Positions 35,540-46,241 of a DNA stretch of 64,000 nucleotides are shown here, piece after piece. The translations under genes and the position numbers were made by a program. The DNA lies in the NCBI GenBank assembly GCA_949126835.1, contig OX421498.1:31770081-31834080 (forward strand), in the 5' to 3' direction. The notes beneath the pieces are model-generated. The model ran no database searches, was not told the DNA's origin, and saw nothing but the letters and a program-made list of their open reading frames with translations. Every line of letters begins with the position of its first letter. Position 1 is the stretch's first letter. Source of the DNA: Anisus vortex. Lineage: Eukaryota; Mollusca; Gastropoda; Planorbidae.

Positions 35540-35863
35540 CTTTTTATGCTGAATGAAAGCTATTATTGTATAACACTAACACTACAGTATTAATGTTTTA
35601 AACAGATCAGTTTTATTATTATAAATACATAATAAATAGATTTCTGCCGTAAATATGATGTTCAACACATTATGCTGCTTCTTTGCACTTTGTTTCATGA
35701 TACAGATTTCCAAAAGGAATATACATTTTCTTTTAGTTTTTAGGGAATTTAAATATTACAAAAAATATTTTTTTCCATCATTCTCTAGGTTCATAAAAGT
35801 AATATGGTTACAAATATCTACAACTTAAATCAAAGTAGACGCAAAACCAGATTAGTTAGGACA

Positions 35864-35869
35864 TTTATT
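35864..35869 (-). terminator. RPS5: RPS5 poly(A) signal
   Basis: TTTATT on plus is AATAAA on minus, 44 bp downstream of the RPS5 stop codon, a normal distance for a short ribosomal-protein 3' UTR. Confidence 0.8.
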
Positions 35870-35912
35870 TTTTAATTAACTTGTCATCACAAGAGCAAGC
35901 AAAGTAAACAGA

Positions 35913-35981
35913 TTATCGGTTGGACTTGGCAACTCTCTCCAATTCGTCTTTCTTTTTAATAGCATGCGAGTTTGATGATCC
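35913..35981 (-). CDS. RPS5: Ribosomal protein S5 (uS7), coding exon 4 (terminal)
   Basis: 22 codons plus TAA on minus after the acceptor TTTATTTCAG. Encodes the invariant C-terminus 'AIKKKDELERVAKSNR', which contacts rRNA at the decoding-region neighbourhood of the 40S head in eukaryotic ribosomes. Phase 0 start. An AATAAA follows closely. Confidence 0.97.
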   Translation of the reverse strand, partial: GSSNSHAIKKKDELERVAKSNR

Positions 35982-36880
35982 CTGAAATAAAGTAAAAAGA
36001 ATATGATATTAAATTACCAAGCATCATAAATGTGAACAAGTTATAAGCCACTCATGTACACCATGGGTGCAAGAGCTGGAAGTTTCAACTAAAATCACAC
36101 ATTTAACTCCATGTTCACATTCATATATTTATACATTTATACAAAAACATAAACAAAACTCGGTATTGTCCCACTGTACAGAGAAAAAATCTTGCCAGAA
36201 CATAATTGCAATATTCTGTCCCAAAATTTTATCATTTGAAAGTAAAAAATCAAATATAAGTGTATTAAAGTATTTAAACTAAACAGAACTAAAGTTAGGC
36301 AAGTGGTTAGCCATAGGGATTTTTTTGCATTAAGACTTGATTTAGGCCTACAAACAATTATTGCTGCATTTAATCTGTTAATCCCTAATTTTTTACTTCT
36401 TATATAACTCAGGTAACCACTTTAGTTCTTTAATTTTTTTAAATATTGATATTACATCTTTTTAAATTCGGCACACAATTGAGGCTACAGATTTTTAAAA
36501 AATTTGTTTTTCAAAAGCTATAAATAACTCACACCTATATAAATTTTAAATAGTACATTTTCTACAAGATAAATAAAATACATTTTCTAAAAGATAAATA
36601 AAATATCTATAATATTCCCTAAGAATTTTAATAATGTGGCTGGCTATGAAAAGAAGATATGTATTTTCTCTCTTAATCCTTGACAACTCAAACGTCAAGG
36701 CCATGGTAAAAAATATTATAACGTTTTTGGTCCCCCATTCAGTCTACTTAAAAAAAATATATACTTTATGGCATCGAGCAATAGGATTTGTATGCCAAGA
36801 ATGACATTTAAAACAGGCATCCAAAATGTTCTCAAAAGCCTCCACACTAGCTAAATTATATACCTCAGTTTGTGGGTTAA

Positions 36881-39800
36881 GGCAGGATGCGGGAATGGCC
36901 AAAGCCTAAAAACTAACGAAAAAGGGGTCTGAGGTCCAATCTGGGATTTTTGGTTATAATGAAACATGGACATTTCCTCTACACAAAAGTAGCGTATTTT
37001 TTACTGAGAAAATGTTCTAAGTTGTTGAAAAATGCAGTTTTCCAACCTACCCCTGCCCCCATAAAACAAAAAAAATCTCAAAAAGTGCCAAAGATTGACA
37101 AAAGTAGGCCTTAGTTACGGGTATTTGCGCTGAAGTAACTTCATAAAGTTTGGTATCATTGGAAAGCTTATTTTAAGCTCCTTGACAGTGCCTCAACAAA
37201 AATGAGGTCAAATGAAAACCCTTTCGTTTTTATTTAGATAAAGAGGCTTCGTTTTTAGCTCCTTGCGCATGCTCAGAGTAGCTATTCTAAACCTCTACAC
37301 GGATAAGCCCGACTAATTTCATTTCGTTGGACGAAAAAAACGAAACTAGCTGTTGACGCATGCGCAGACGACATAAACATCTTCATTTCCTTAGATTCGT
37401 GAAGAGTCCTTTTTGTACGTAAAACTAATCACATCTGCATCCTTTCCGAAATATTATTGAAGAAATATGGGCCGAAAAATTAAGGCTTTGTTCAAAAACA
37501 AGAGATCTAAAGCCAGAGGACGAAATGGAGGACGTAAACCATCTACCAAGACAGATTCAACGTCGGTCACGGCTTATAATGAGAGGTAAGTAATAGCAAT
37601 ACCTGTTATCGTTAACACAAATACCACGCGTTGAACGGAATATTCTTTTACAAATGGGGTGAATAAGATGAGAAATATTTAGCAAAATATGATACAAACT
37701 TGATATAGAATTTACACCTTGTCTTTTCCTTATTATATTCTAAGTATTTTGGAAATGGGATGGTTCTCAGACGTATTTTAGTAGGCTATTTATTTTCACT
37801 TGTACAAGTCCCACCTAGACTCCTAGGCCTAGGACACACTTACTTATAATTATAATAGCCTACTTATTTTATTAGTGTACTAATTCCGTGATATGTTTTA
37901 TGTTTTTCAGTACTCCAGCTCTAGTCACAGGTCCAACAATTCCAAATGAGTCAGGCGAGGCTTTTCCTTCGGCTTGTAATTTAGCACCACCTCACTTAGC
38001 ACACAGTGGTCCGTCAACCTCCTTGTCTACAACAAGTGGACTGTGCCAACCTGGAACACAGTTCATTCAATTTTCCGATTCAAGGTTGGTACAAACTCAT
38101 AAGATATATAAATGAAATTGCACCATAATCTGATTTTGTGTTACAGATCTCAGCTTTTCAACTTACTAAACTTTCTTGATGATTTTTTTAATTCATTGCC
38201 TTTTTTTAAAAACATTCCTACAATGCAATAAAATGCAACAAACATTATTTTTGTCTGCATGTTATTTTATGCAAAATCTGGTCTTCTATTTTTTCACCGC
38301 TATTGTTCCTTTTTTCTTCTATATTCTTTATACAGTGACAGTGAACTGGATGCAGATTTAGATGAGCATGGAGTCGACACGTCTTCAGATTCAGATACTG
38401 TGATTTACGAGTTTGATGAACAAGGTCCTGAGCAACCAACAGCTGCTGCCAGAAAAATTAACATGATGAACACCACTGTTGATATCTCCGACGCATATGG
38501 TTATTATGTTATTCATCATTCTTTTCTGAAGAACCTTGTTGCATCCATGATCTGTAGCATTTGCAAGTCTTCTAACAGTCTGCAAATTTGTTCTGATTAT
38601 AAGGGAGGGATGGTGTCTAGAATGAAGGTATGGTGTGACACTTGTGAGGAATGCGTTTTTTCTCAAGCAACATCACCAGGTGGGAAACGGAAAGACATTA
38701 CAAAACGACTTGTCTTAGCATCAAAAGAATGTGGACTTGGCTACGAAGGACTTTGCAAATTTTTTGCGGTACTGAATGTAAAACAGCCATTGCACCACAA
38801 AACTTATCAAGCTATAGCCAGCACTGTTCATTCTGCAGCTGTCCATGAGGCAGAAAAAATCATGAAAAAAGCATCTGAACATGTTATATCCACGACAACA
38901 GAGCGCAACCCTGGGAGCTTGAACATTCCTGCTACAGCAATATCGTTTGACGGAACATGGCATAAACGTGGACATTCATCGCACTTTGGTGTTGGTGTTG
39001 CAATTGATTGCAAATCTGGACTGGTTCTCGATAGTCAAACACTTAGCAACTACTGCCATGGCTGTGAGGTAGGGCCGAAAGCAGATGATCCTAATTACAT
39101 TAGTTGGCGTGCTGATCATCAATGTCAACAAAATTTCAATGGCAGCTCAAATGCCATGGAAGCGGAAACTGCCCTTATCATATTCCGACGCTCTGTTGCT
39201 GAACGTGGGCTCGTTTACAGCAAAATGCTTTGCGACGGTGATGCCAAGTCACATCAGAAAATAAACAATGAAAATGTGTATGATTTTCCTGTAGAAAAAG
39301 AAGACTGCATCAACCACATCAGCAAGCGTATGTTCAATGCTCTTGAAGCAGCAAAACAATCCAACAAAAAAGAACTGAACCGGAAACTGACAAAAACAAA
39401 CATTGAAAAAATTACCAACACATATGCGGCAAATTTGAAACGCAATGCCCCAGACACTAAGCAGATGAAGTTGGATGTTTATGCTGGGATATATCATATG
39501 CTTAGTAGTGACAATAAACCACAGCACCATCTTTGTCCAGAAGGTGAAATGTCTTGGTGCTTTTTCCAGCGCGCAAAAGCCAGGGGAGAGGCGCCCCGAA
39601 AACACAACCAGACACTTCGGCCGGAGGTTGCAGATTTTGTGTGGCCAATCGTGCATGTCTTACAGACAATGATTTGTTACAACGCTGTTCGACAATGCTC
39701 ACACAAAATGCCAATGAGTGTTTCAATTCACTCATATGGTCCCGTTGCCCCAAAACAGAATTCGCCTCTCGTAAATCAATTGAAACGGCTGTTGCGCTTT

Positions 39801-40693
39801 CTACAATTGCATTCAATTGTGGACCTGAAGGCATCTTTAATGTGTTGGTGGCCATGGATACACCTGCAGGCACACACCATCTGGATCATTCAGCTAAAAA
39901 GCTACGAAAAAAGCTGAGGCATGAGGAGAGGAGGGCAAAACGAGTTTCAAAATGGGCGCGGAAGCAGCGCAAACGCCAACGGCTACAGTCAGGTTGAAGA
40001 GCAAAGAGAGACAACGGAGGGGCCAACTTATGCTGCAGGACATTTCAATTTGTAGCCACATACTTACTGTTAGTAAGAGATTTAAAAAAACAATTCTTTT
40101 GCTGTGCTTTTGATGTGTTTTTTTTATCAGACAGTTGGTGAATTTTCAAACTCAATTTTCTCAAAATATGCTTTTTCGGAGTACCAATACATTTAAAAAA
40201 TCTATTTCTCAAAAACTATTCAACCAATCTCTCTGAAATTTGCTGTGTGTGTTGCTGAAATAGTAAACTAGTAATTGGAAAAGTATTATTGTGTTATCTT
40301 TTATACTTTTTGTGTGAATGATATTTATGTATGTATCATCCTTATGTTTCTCGGCAATCATTTTTTGTTCAAATGTTAGCACCCATCACAAGATTTGTAT
40401 GCTTTAAATGTCAAAACTGCATAGCTACACCACTAACAGCCCCACTATAGAGCACAAAACAAGTGAAAACACTTGATTAATGTGTATATTTGGCCCAGGG
40501 TTGATTTTGAAAGAATGTATCTATTTGTACTATAAAAATCCAATATGGCCGCCATAAGCCGCAGCAACCAATATGCAAATTTTCAAAAAAGCTTTTGTTT
40601 CATGGTCAAAACACCCCAGGTAGCCTTTATAAGCATTTAAACCAGTCCAATATTTATTATTTTATGATTTGATATTTTCCCCCACATCCTGCC
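36881..40693 (+). mobile_element. TTAA-flanked DNA transposon (Kolobok-like), 3.8 kb
   Basis: The ends are inverted: GGCAGGATGCGGG at left and the complement of GGCAGGATGTGGG at right, each flanked by TTAA (36877-36880 and 40694-40697). Inside is a three-exon transposase gene on plus. TTAA duplications occur with piggyBac and Kolobok elements. The transposase resembles the 'Mutator-like transposase' family found in animal genomes rather than piggyBac, so Kolobok is my best placement. It lies in the intron between RPS5 coding exons 3 and 4, in antisense orientation to RPS5. Ends and splice sites look intact, suggesting a fairly recent arrival. Confidence 0.85.
37467..39997 (+). CDS. Transposase of the TTAA element (three exons, one frameshift)
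   Basis: Exons 37467-37585, 37911-38084 and 38336-39997 join in phase 2 at both introns with clean GT-AG signals. Exon 1 is very basic ('KKNKRSKARGRNGGRK'-like), exon 2 Ser/Pro-rich, exon 3 the core. Core landmarks: paired Cys 'CSICKSS' and 'CDTCEECVF', then 'SFDGTWHKRGHSSHFGVG', 'LSNYCHGCE', 'NAMEAETALIIF', 'MLCDGDAKS', 'KEDCINHISKRM', 'NECFNSLIWSRCPKTEF', and a basic C-terminus 'KKLRKKLRHEERRAKR'. The Asp of 'FDG' and 'DGD' are plausible catalytic acids. From about 39650 the homologous reading moves to another frame ('LTDNDLLQRC' continues out of frame), consistent with a one-base loss. So this copy is about 650 aa long but probably inactive, unless the shift is a sequencing error. Confidence 0.8.
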
Positions 40694-41125
40694 TTAAATG
40701 CGGAAATCTATGTCTACAAAAGTTTAGTTCGAGCTATTAAAATGTTGATTTTGTCACGGTGCAGAGGCATAGCAGAAAACAATGTTACGGAAAAGCTGAC
40801 CTAAAATTAAAAATAGAAGCCCTCATTCGCCAATTCTTAAATTTTGTATTTTTCCTGTTGCTCTTTAAAAAAATTTCTACAGCATTTCTTCTTTTAAAGT
40901 TTAAGTTAATGATGTGTAATCCTCTCGTCCACTGCTTTCCTATTGAAGCCAGATTTCTTTGCACCGTAGCTAGCCATAAGTCAAGACAACTTAGCATCCT
41001 TAAACAATAATGCTGTTTGTATTATAAAACCTTAGATCACATAATATAAATTATGCAGTTTGGAAACAATAACCTTTGACAACCATTCATACAATGGATC
41101 CTGGTGATCTAACAAAATCTTACTA

Positions 41126-41359
<234 letters not shown>

Positions 41360-41802
41360 CTATTTGTATTTTAAAGAGAAAAAAGTAAAAGTTAACAGTA
41401 AATATTTTTGTAGGGCTCTTCAAAATAAATATTTTATCATCTATTTGTTAATAACTAGCAAATTTCCCAAACCATTGACAGTTTTCACAAACTTTCCCAA
41501 GCTTCAAAAATCAAATCTATTTTCCCAAACAGTATGAACTCCAGCCTTGCATGTGGTTTTAAGACTACTGCAAAAGGGGACACAATTCTGACTCATATTG
41601 ACCATAAATTTTGCCTAAAGCCTAGTGGAAGGATTTTGCTGTGAACCGCACTGCTGTCAGGCCACTCTTGCAGAAAAGAGAGCCAGGAGTATCAAAAGGA
41701 GAAGAGCAAAGACAAAGTAGACTATACCATAATTCTTTCTTTCAGGTCAACTACACCATAATTCTTTGAGGACATACTGATGCCATATATATATATATAA
41801 AC

Positions 41803-43581
41803 CAGGGCTGTTTAGTCGTATCTAAAGTCAAAGTCGGTAGTAAAAAAAAGTAAAGATTTTAGAGAACGTCGATTTTAAAGTCGTAGTCAGCATTTAAAAA
41901 ACAAATTACGACTTCACAAAAAGTCGATGGAAAGTAACAAAATAAAGCTTATATACTTTCCAAACCACTTCAAAACTTTAAATTAATAATTCAGTCTTAA
42001 AACTGCTGGATAGTTAATAACTTTTTAAGGACACCTCATTTGTCTTTCTATGTGGACGACTGCTTTAAAAAATGTAGATCCCACTTTTAATTTATTTGTT
42101 AAAATAACAAAACCGGTGGTAACTAGATTAATGGCGACTTACGATAGATTACCAAATGGGCTTGATGAGCATTCTAAAAAAATCACAACTAAATAGAGCT
42201 TCAGTATAAATGAAATAGTACCGGTAACTTAATAGAGCATATCTAGATATATAAAAAGACGATGTTTGTGCCCCCGAGGATCCCCATTGGTCAATTTGAA
42301 AACACGTGATCTACAAGCCCAATGACTACCCTAAAGATTATTTTGTAATTAAATATATTATGTCTACTGCGCCTGCTATAAAGAAGATTATTACGTCCTA
42401 CGCTCATATTTCCTAAACTAAAAAGTAGCCAATGCTACTTTAAAAGTTACTATATTGCAGTTTATGAACTGTATATCTGTAGCGTATAGGCATACAGCCC
42501 TTTTTCATTTTTTCTCTGGGTTTATTTAACGTGACCTTATGTCTTATTATCTCATATCTTACTTTTGTGATCACTTATCGACATGAGGTTTCCCTAGCTT
42601 AGTGGTTAGCGGCTTTGACTGTTCAACTCCCCGCTATGGCTCTATTTTTTCTATTTTTTTTAAAATTTCCAATAACATTACTGTTTTTTTAAGATTGTAA
42701 TGATTTTATGACTTAAAACTTTCCTAAAATGTTATCAATAAATAAAATCTAATAGATTAATTAGGCCCAGGCCTATATTTTGGACACACGCAAAAGACGA
42801 GTGTCTCAGAGTGTTTGATTCTCATCAACAGGGATAGTCTAACTTTTTGTTAATTAAATAGAGATGCCTTTTTTTTACCCGATATGTAAATGTATTTTTC
42901 CCCGAGGGACGCCGGGAAATTAAGCTTTTGGTTTAATAAAAAGACTTGCCTATATTTAACCAGATTGTAATATTTGTTATTACTTTCCTAAATGTTTTTA
43001 ATAAATAATTATATTTCTAAATTTATTAGATCTAGGCTAGATTACATCTTTCTGTTCATTGTAGTTTATTTAATGTTTATCTAGCTTAGCCGCTGCTTAG
43101 CCTATATATTTTTTCCCCGGGCAACGCAGGGGAATTTAGCTTGTAAAATATATTTCATAGCAGAATTTTAAAATTTGTCCTGAAACTTCCGTTGTGGTTT
43201 TAACACTTAAACTTACATGATCACGGACTTTTAAATATATCCAGAGTTTTTAGGTCGAAAAGCATTTGAAAATATTTCATGGATCCTTTTGAATGTGTGC
43301 AAAAATCATGGCTAACAATCTACACACTATGACATGCGCAGAAGTACCAATATTGAAGTGGTGAATATAATAAATAAAGCAAAGTTTACAATACCCTTTT
43401 AGCATTAGAACCTAAGCATGATCATTTAGAATGTTCTAAGTGTTTAATTATTACATAGGTAGAACTGCAGTAAAATAATTACAAACCGGCCATTTAACTA
43501 AAAGTCAAAAAGTCTGCATTCAAAACCCAGTTTAAAGTCAACATTGAAATTGTGAATTTTACCGCTTACTATACAGCCCTG
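41803..43581. mobile_element. hAT element in an RPS5 intron, 1.8 kb
   Basis: Inverted ends CAGGGCTGTTTAGTCG and (complement) CAGGGCTGTATAGTAAG. The exact 8-bp duplication ATATAAAC occurs at 41795-41802 and 43582-43589. Subterminal 'AAAGTCG' repeats match the family of the 353-bp MITE at 63213. No transposase frame is visible, so it is non-autonomous. Confidence 0.9.
42242..43143 (+). mobile_element. Helitron-like non-autonomous insert
   Basis: Starts with TC (TCTAGATATATAAAAAGACG) right after an A, and ends near a GC-rich hairpin region CCCCGGGCAACGCAGGGG followed by AATTTAGCTTG. A similar hairpin-plus-AAGCTT end lies inside at about 42900. This is the general layout of animal Helitron derivatives (5'-TC, 3' hairpin and CTRR-like end), but the final bases (CTTG) are imperfect and no Rep/helicase is present. 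Confidence 0.45.
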
Positions 43582-43655
43582 ATATAAACCCTGTTTTGTT
43601 ATTTCTACATTTTCATTGTACTGTTTCCAAACTAATTATAAATGTTAAACTTTAC

Positions 43656-43865
43656 CTCTCCTGTAAGCAGATAGATTATTTCAAAACTGTGCTTGACAAT
43701 TCTAACAGCCATCAGTTTTTTTCCATTGTTACGTCCATGCATCATGAGACTGCAAGCCAAACGCTCTACAATGGGGCACATGGCTTTGCGAAAACGTTTC
43801 ACCTGGTAGCGGCCTGCTGAGTGAGGGAGATATTTGGCATATTTCTCCTTTACTGCAATGTAATC
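43656..43865 (-). CDS. RPS5: Ribosomal protein S5 (uS7), coding exon 2
   Basis: 70 codons, phase 0 at both ends (acceptor TTTTTAG, donor GAGAG/GTAAAG on minus). Encodes '[18 protein letters not shown]', '[14 protein letters not shown]', '[18 protein letters not shown]' and '[10 protein letters not shown]', all conserved RPS5 segments. Confidence 0.97.
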
Positions 43866-44001
43866 CTAAAAATAGGAACACAAAAATCAGTGTTTTTACT
43901 ATGTAAAGCATGAACAAGTATTGTGTTATATAACTAATTTATAAGTAGGCCTATATCAGATTTAAATAGTCAAATAATTAAGACAATATTGCTTTTCTTA
44001 C

Positions 44002-44139
44002 AGTTAAACTGATATCGCTGACTTGGACATCATCAGTTGACCATTTACCAAAAAGCTTGATTTCAGGGAGTTCTGATACAGTTACTCCAGCGGTACTAAC
44101 TGTAGTTTCTTCTCCCCAATTTTCTTCAGTTGCCGCCAT
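44002..44139 (-). CDS. RPS5: Ribosomal protein S5 (uS7), coding exon 1
   Basis: 46 codons. The ATG at 44139 has A at -3 and G at +4. The N-terminus '[13 protein letters not shown]' is variable among animals, then the conserved '[20 protein letters not shown]' begins. The donor is AACT/GTAAGA in phase 0. The four coding exons total 214 codons plus stop (human RPS5 has 204 aa). The protein belongs to the small-subunit head and is essential. A non-coding exon 1 lies upstream at 44651-44674. Confidence 0.97.
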
Positions 44140-44158
44140 GATTTAAGTAATAGTTGAC
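44140..44158 (-). other. RPS5: RPS5 5' UTR part of coding exon 1
   Basis: On minus, the acceptor TATTTTATAG precedes GTCAACTATTACTTAAATC directly before the ATG. So the first exon is non-coding and intron 1 runs 44159-44650. Confidence 0.75.
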
Positions 44159-44650
44159 CTATAAAATATAATAAAATGGAAATGAATAACCAGGAACATT
44201 CGTGTTTAATTAACCTACAAATGATGTTAGTAGGTCTACGTTCACCAAAAATAAGAAAGAATGGTTTGTAATTTTTTTCTCTTTAAATACCCAGTAATTT
44301 TTAATTTGTCAGGCTACCAAGAATTTTTAAATAAAAGAAAATTGTTAAGTTTATAAAAGATTTGAGACAAAAATATCTTCGCTGTTTAGGCTTTTTAGTC
44401 CAGATTTGCTACGCCGCTACGTCTACGTTGACTTACTATAATTTACTTCTATGATTTATGATTTTCAAATACTTCGGGTAGATTCTAGAGTCTATTTCTC
44501 TTTATCAAAATATAAGTTTTGAATGGAAATATTTGAGGGACCATTACTTCTATATTTAGGTAAACGTTAGAATCGTTAGACATGGTCAGTACGTGAAAGA
44601 AATATTTTTAAGGTTCAAAATGAAGATGGCAAATAATAACACAACTGTAC

Positions 44651-44674
44651 CTTTACGATCACGGCTCAAAAAGG
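44651..44674 (-). promoter_or_regulatory. RPS5: RPS5 non-coding exon 1 with 5'TOP-like start
   Basis: On minus the sequence CCTTTTTGAGCCGTGATCG ends at AAAG/GTACAG. A cytosine followed by pyrimidines at the start is the 5'TOP motif that couples ribosomal-protein mRNA translation to mTOR signalling in animals. The transcription start (44674 or 44673) is inferred from the motif, not measured. Confidence 0.65.
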
Positions 44675-44817
44675 AAACACACGTGGGGCTGTATTTCCGT
44701 TTTCGCATGGGGGCCCAATCTTTCTATCTCTTTTCATAGATGAGGCATAGCAAGTCCGACTACTCTGTTCACAACTTTAGAACGTAGCTTTCCTTAGTTG
44801 GTCAGTTGGTCTAAGAT

Positions 44818-44834
44818 GGGGGGGGGGGGGGGGG
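44818..44834. repeat. 17-nt poly(G) run upstream of RPS5
   Basis: Pure G on plus (C on minus), about 145 bp upstream of the inferred RPS5 start. Confidence 0.9.
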
Positions 44835-45199
44835 ATCTCAAAGACTTTTACAGTGAATTTTACAAAATGACTAGACTCTATTTTTTATTATTTTCAACAT
44901 TCACAAGCAACTATAACCACGTTTGGGAATACTTGCCTTTTCTGGGGAAGACAAATTCTTTATAGCTGGCCTATCTATTTCCTATCATTAATGAATGTCC
45001 ATTACATGGATGGCTAACGTTTATTTTAATAAATTATAGGCCTAGATCTATTGGTAATATAAATTCAAACTCCATGATTCAACAGCCACTTAGCTCAGCG
45101 CCATAGATTTATTTCTTTAATTTTTATCTAACTAAATGTCCATTAGTTATGTTGGCTGTTGGGGCATCCAATATTATCCTCATGTTCCCTCTGTCTTCC

Positions 45200-45465
45200 C
45201 CGCTCGTTCTCCCAAGGTCCCGGTTTTAAATCCTGGTGAAGACTAGTCTGACTAGGCATTGTTTTCGAATCTGGAGGGTGTTCTTCAGCCTCAGTAGGCT
45301 AGGCTCAGTATTCCTAGGTCTTGATGAATAGGCTACCCCTAAAGGCGGCTGGGTATTGTGCTGGCCACACATTCCCCTGGTAGGCACATGCAATGGCAAC
45401 GGAAACTTGTGACCGTGTGACATGCCTTACAGATCAAACTGGTCGGACAAGAATACTTACTTACT
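45200..45465 (+). repeat. SINE family A, diverged copy
   Basis: B-box-like GGTTTTAAATCC, body CTGGAGGGTGTTC, AAAGGCGGCTGGGTATTGTG and GCTGGCCACACATTCCCC, and tail AAACTGGTCGGACAAGAATA. Confidence 0.7.
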
Positions 45466-45504
45466 TTTTAACTTAATTTGGAAAAAAATGAAAGGTAGGC
45501 CTAT

Positions 45505-45512
45505 AAAAAAAA
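45505..45512 (-). terminator. RNA polymerase III terminator of tRNA-Lys
   Basis: Eight A on plus (T8 on minus), starting three bases after the mature tRNA 3' end. Confidence 0.9.
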
Positions 45513-45514
45513 GT

Positions 45515-45587
45515 CGCCCAACGTGGGGCTCGAACCCACGACCCTGAGATTAAGAGTCTCATGCTCTACCGACTGAGCTAGCCGGGC
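45515..45587 (-). tRNA. trnK-CUU: tRNA-Lys (anticodon CUU)
   Basis: 73 nt on minus without an intron. Acceptor arm GCCCGGC pairs with GTTGGGC (two G-U pairs); discriminator G; A-box TAGCTCAGTCGG; anticodon loop CTCTTAA with CTT flanked by GAGA/TCTC-type stem; B-box GGTTCGAGCCC. All arms fold and a T8 terminator follows, so it looks functional. It decodes AAG. Confidence 0.97.
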
Positions 45588-45834
45588 TACACGTAGGTGC
45601 GTATAATAAGGGAATTTCATTTGAAAATAAATTGTTAAGAGCATGCAAAATCGTAAGTAGTCAGTCGTCAGTAGCAACCGCAAATTTAATAGATGAAATT
45701 TAATACACTATCATCTCACTATATTGGCCTCAATATCCTATTAATTATTAATGTAGCCCTTTATTATTGACCGAGTAGTAGGCTACTCAGCAGCAGATGT
45801 CGGAAAAGACTAACATGGTGACAGAAAACTCCAC

Positions 45835-46241
45835 TCACCTTGCTTGGCCTCAACGTCCACAAAGGGAAGACCAAGCCTTAAGTTAAGGTCAACGTAGAAA
45901 ACAAATCGCCTATCACTCTCAATGGTGAAGCGCTAGAATAAATAGAAGAGTTCACCTATCTAGGCAGCATCGTCAATAAGAAGGGTGGAACCGACGCCGA
46001 TGTGAGGGCAAGAGTTGGCAAGGCCGGGACAGCCTTCCTCCAACTTAAGATTATCTGGAGCTCAAGAGATATATCCCTGAAAACAAATATTAAGATCTTC
46101 AACTCAAATGTGAAGTCTGTCTTACTCTATGGTGCTGAAACGTGGAGGACCACAGCTACTAATACCAAGAAGATCCAGACTTTCATAGACTCGTGTCTCA
46201 GGAGAATTTTGCTTATACGCTGGCCGGACATGATCTGTAAC
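45835..46241 (+). mobile_element. RTE-type non-LTR retrotransposon fragment, left part
   Basis: The plus strand reads 'EEFTYLGSIVNKKGGTDADV', 'RARVGKAGTAFLQLK', 'IFNSNVKSVLLYGAETWR' and 'KIQTFIDSCLRRIL', the C-terminal part of an RTE/BovB-like reverse transcriptase. One stop interrupts it near 45938. The frame is broken at 46241 by a hAT insertion and resumes at 48264 or, after one target copy, 48272. Confidence 0.88.

Noticed and set aside
38245..39873. Minus-strand proteins opposite the transposase
   Set aside because: Shadow frames; all recognisable motifs are on plus.
42590..42650. tRNA-like gene (TAGCTTAGTGGTTAGC, then GTTCAACTCC)
   Set aside because: The spacing between the boxes is far too short for a tRNA and the stems do not form.
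45501..45683. 60-aa minus-strand protein
   Set aside because: It is a translation through the tRNA-Lys gene.
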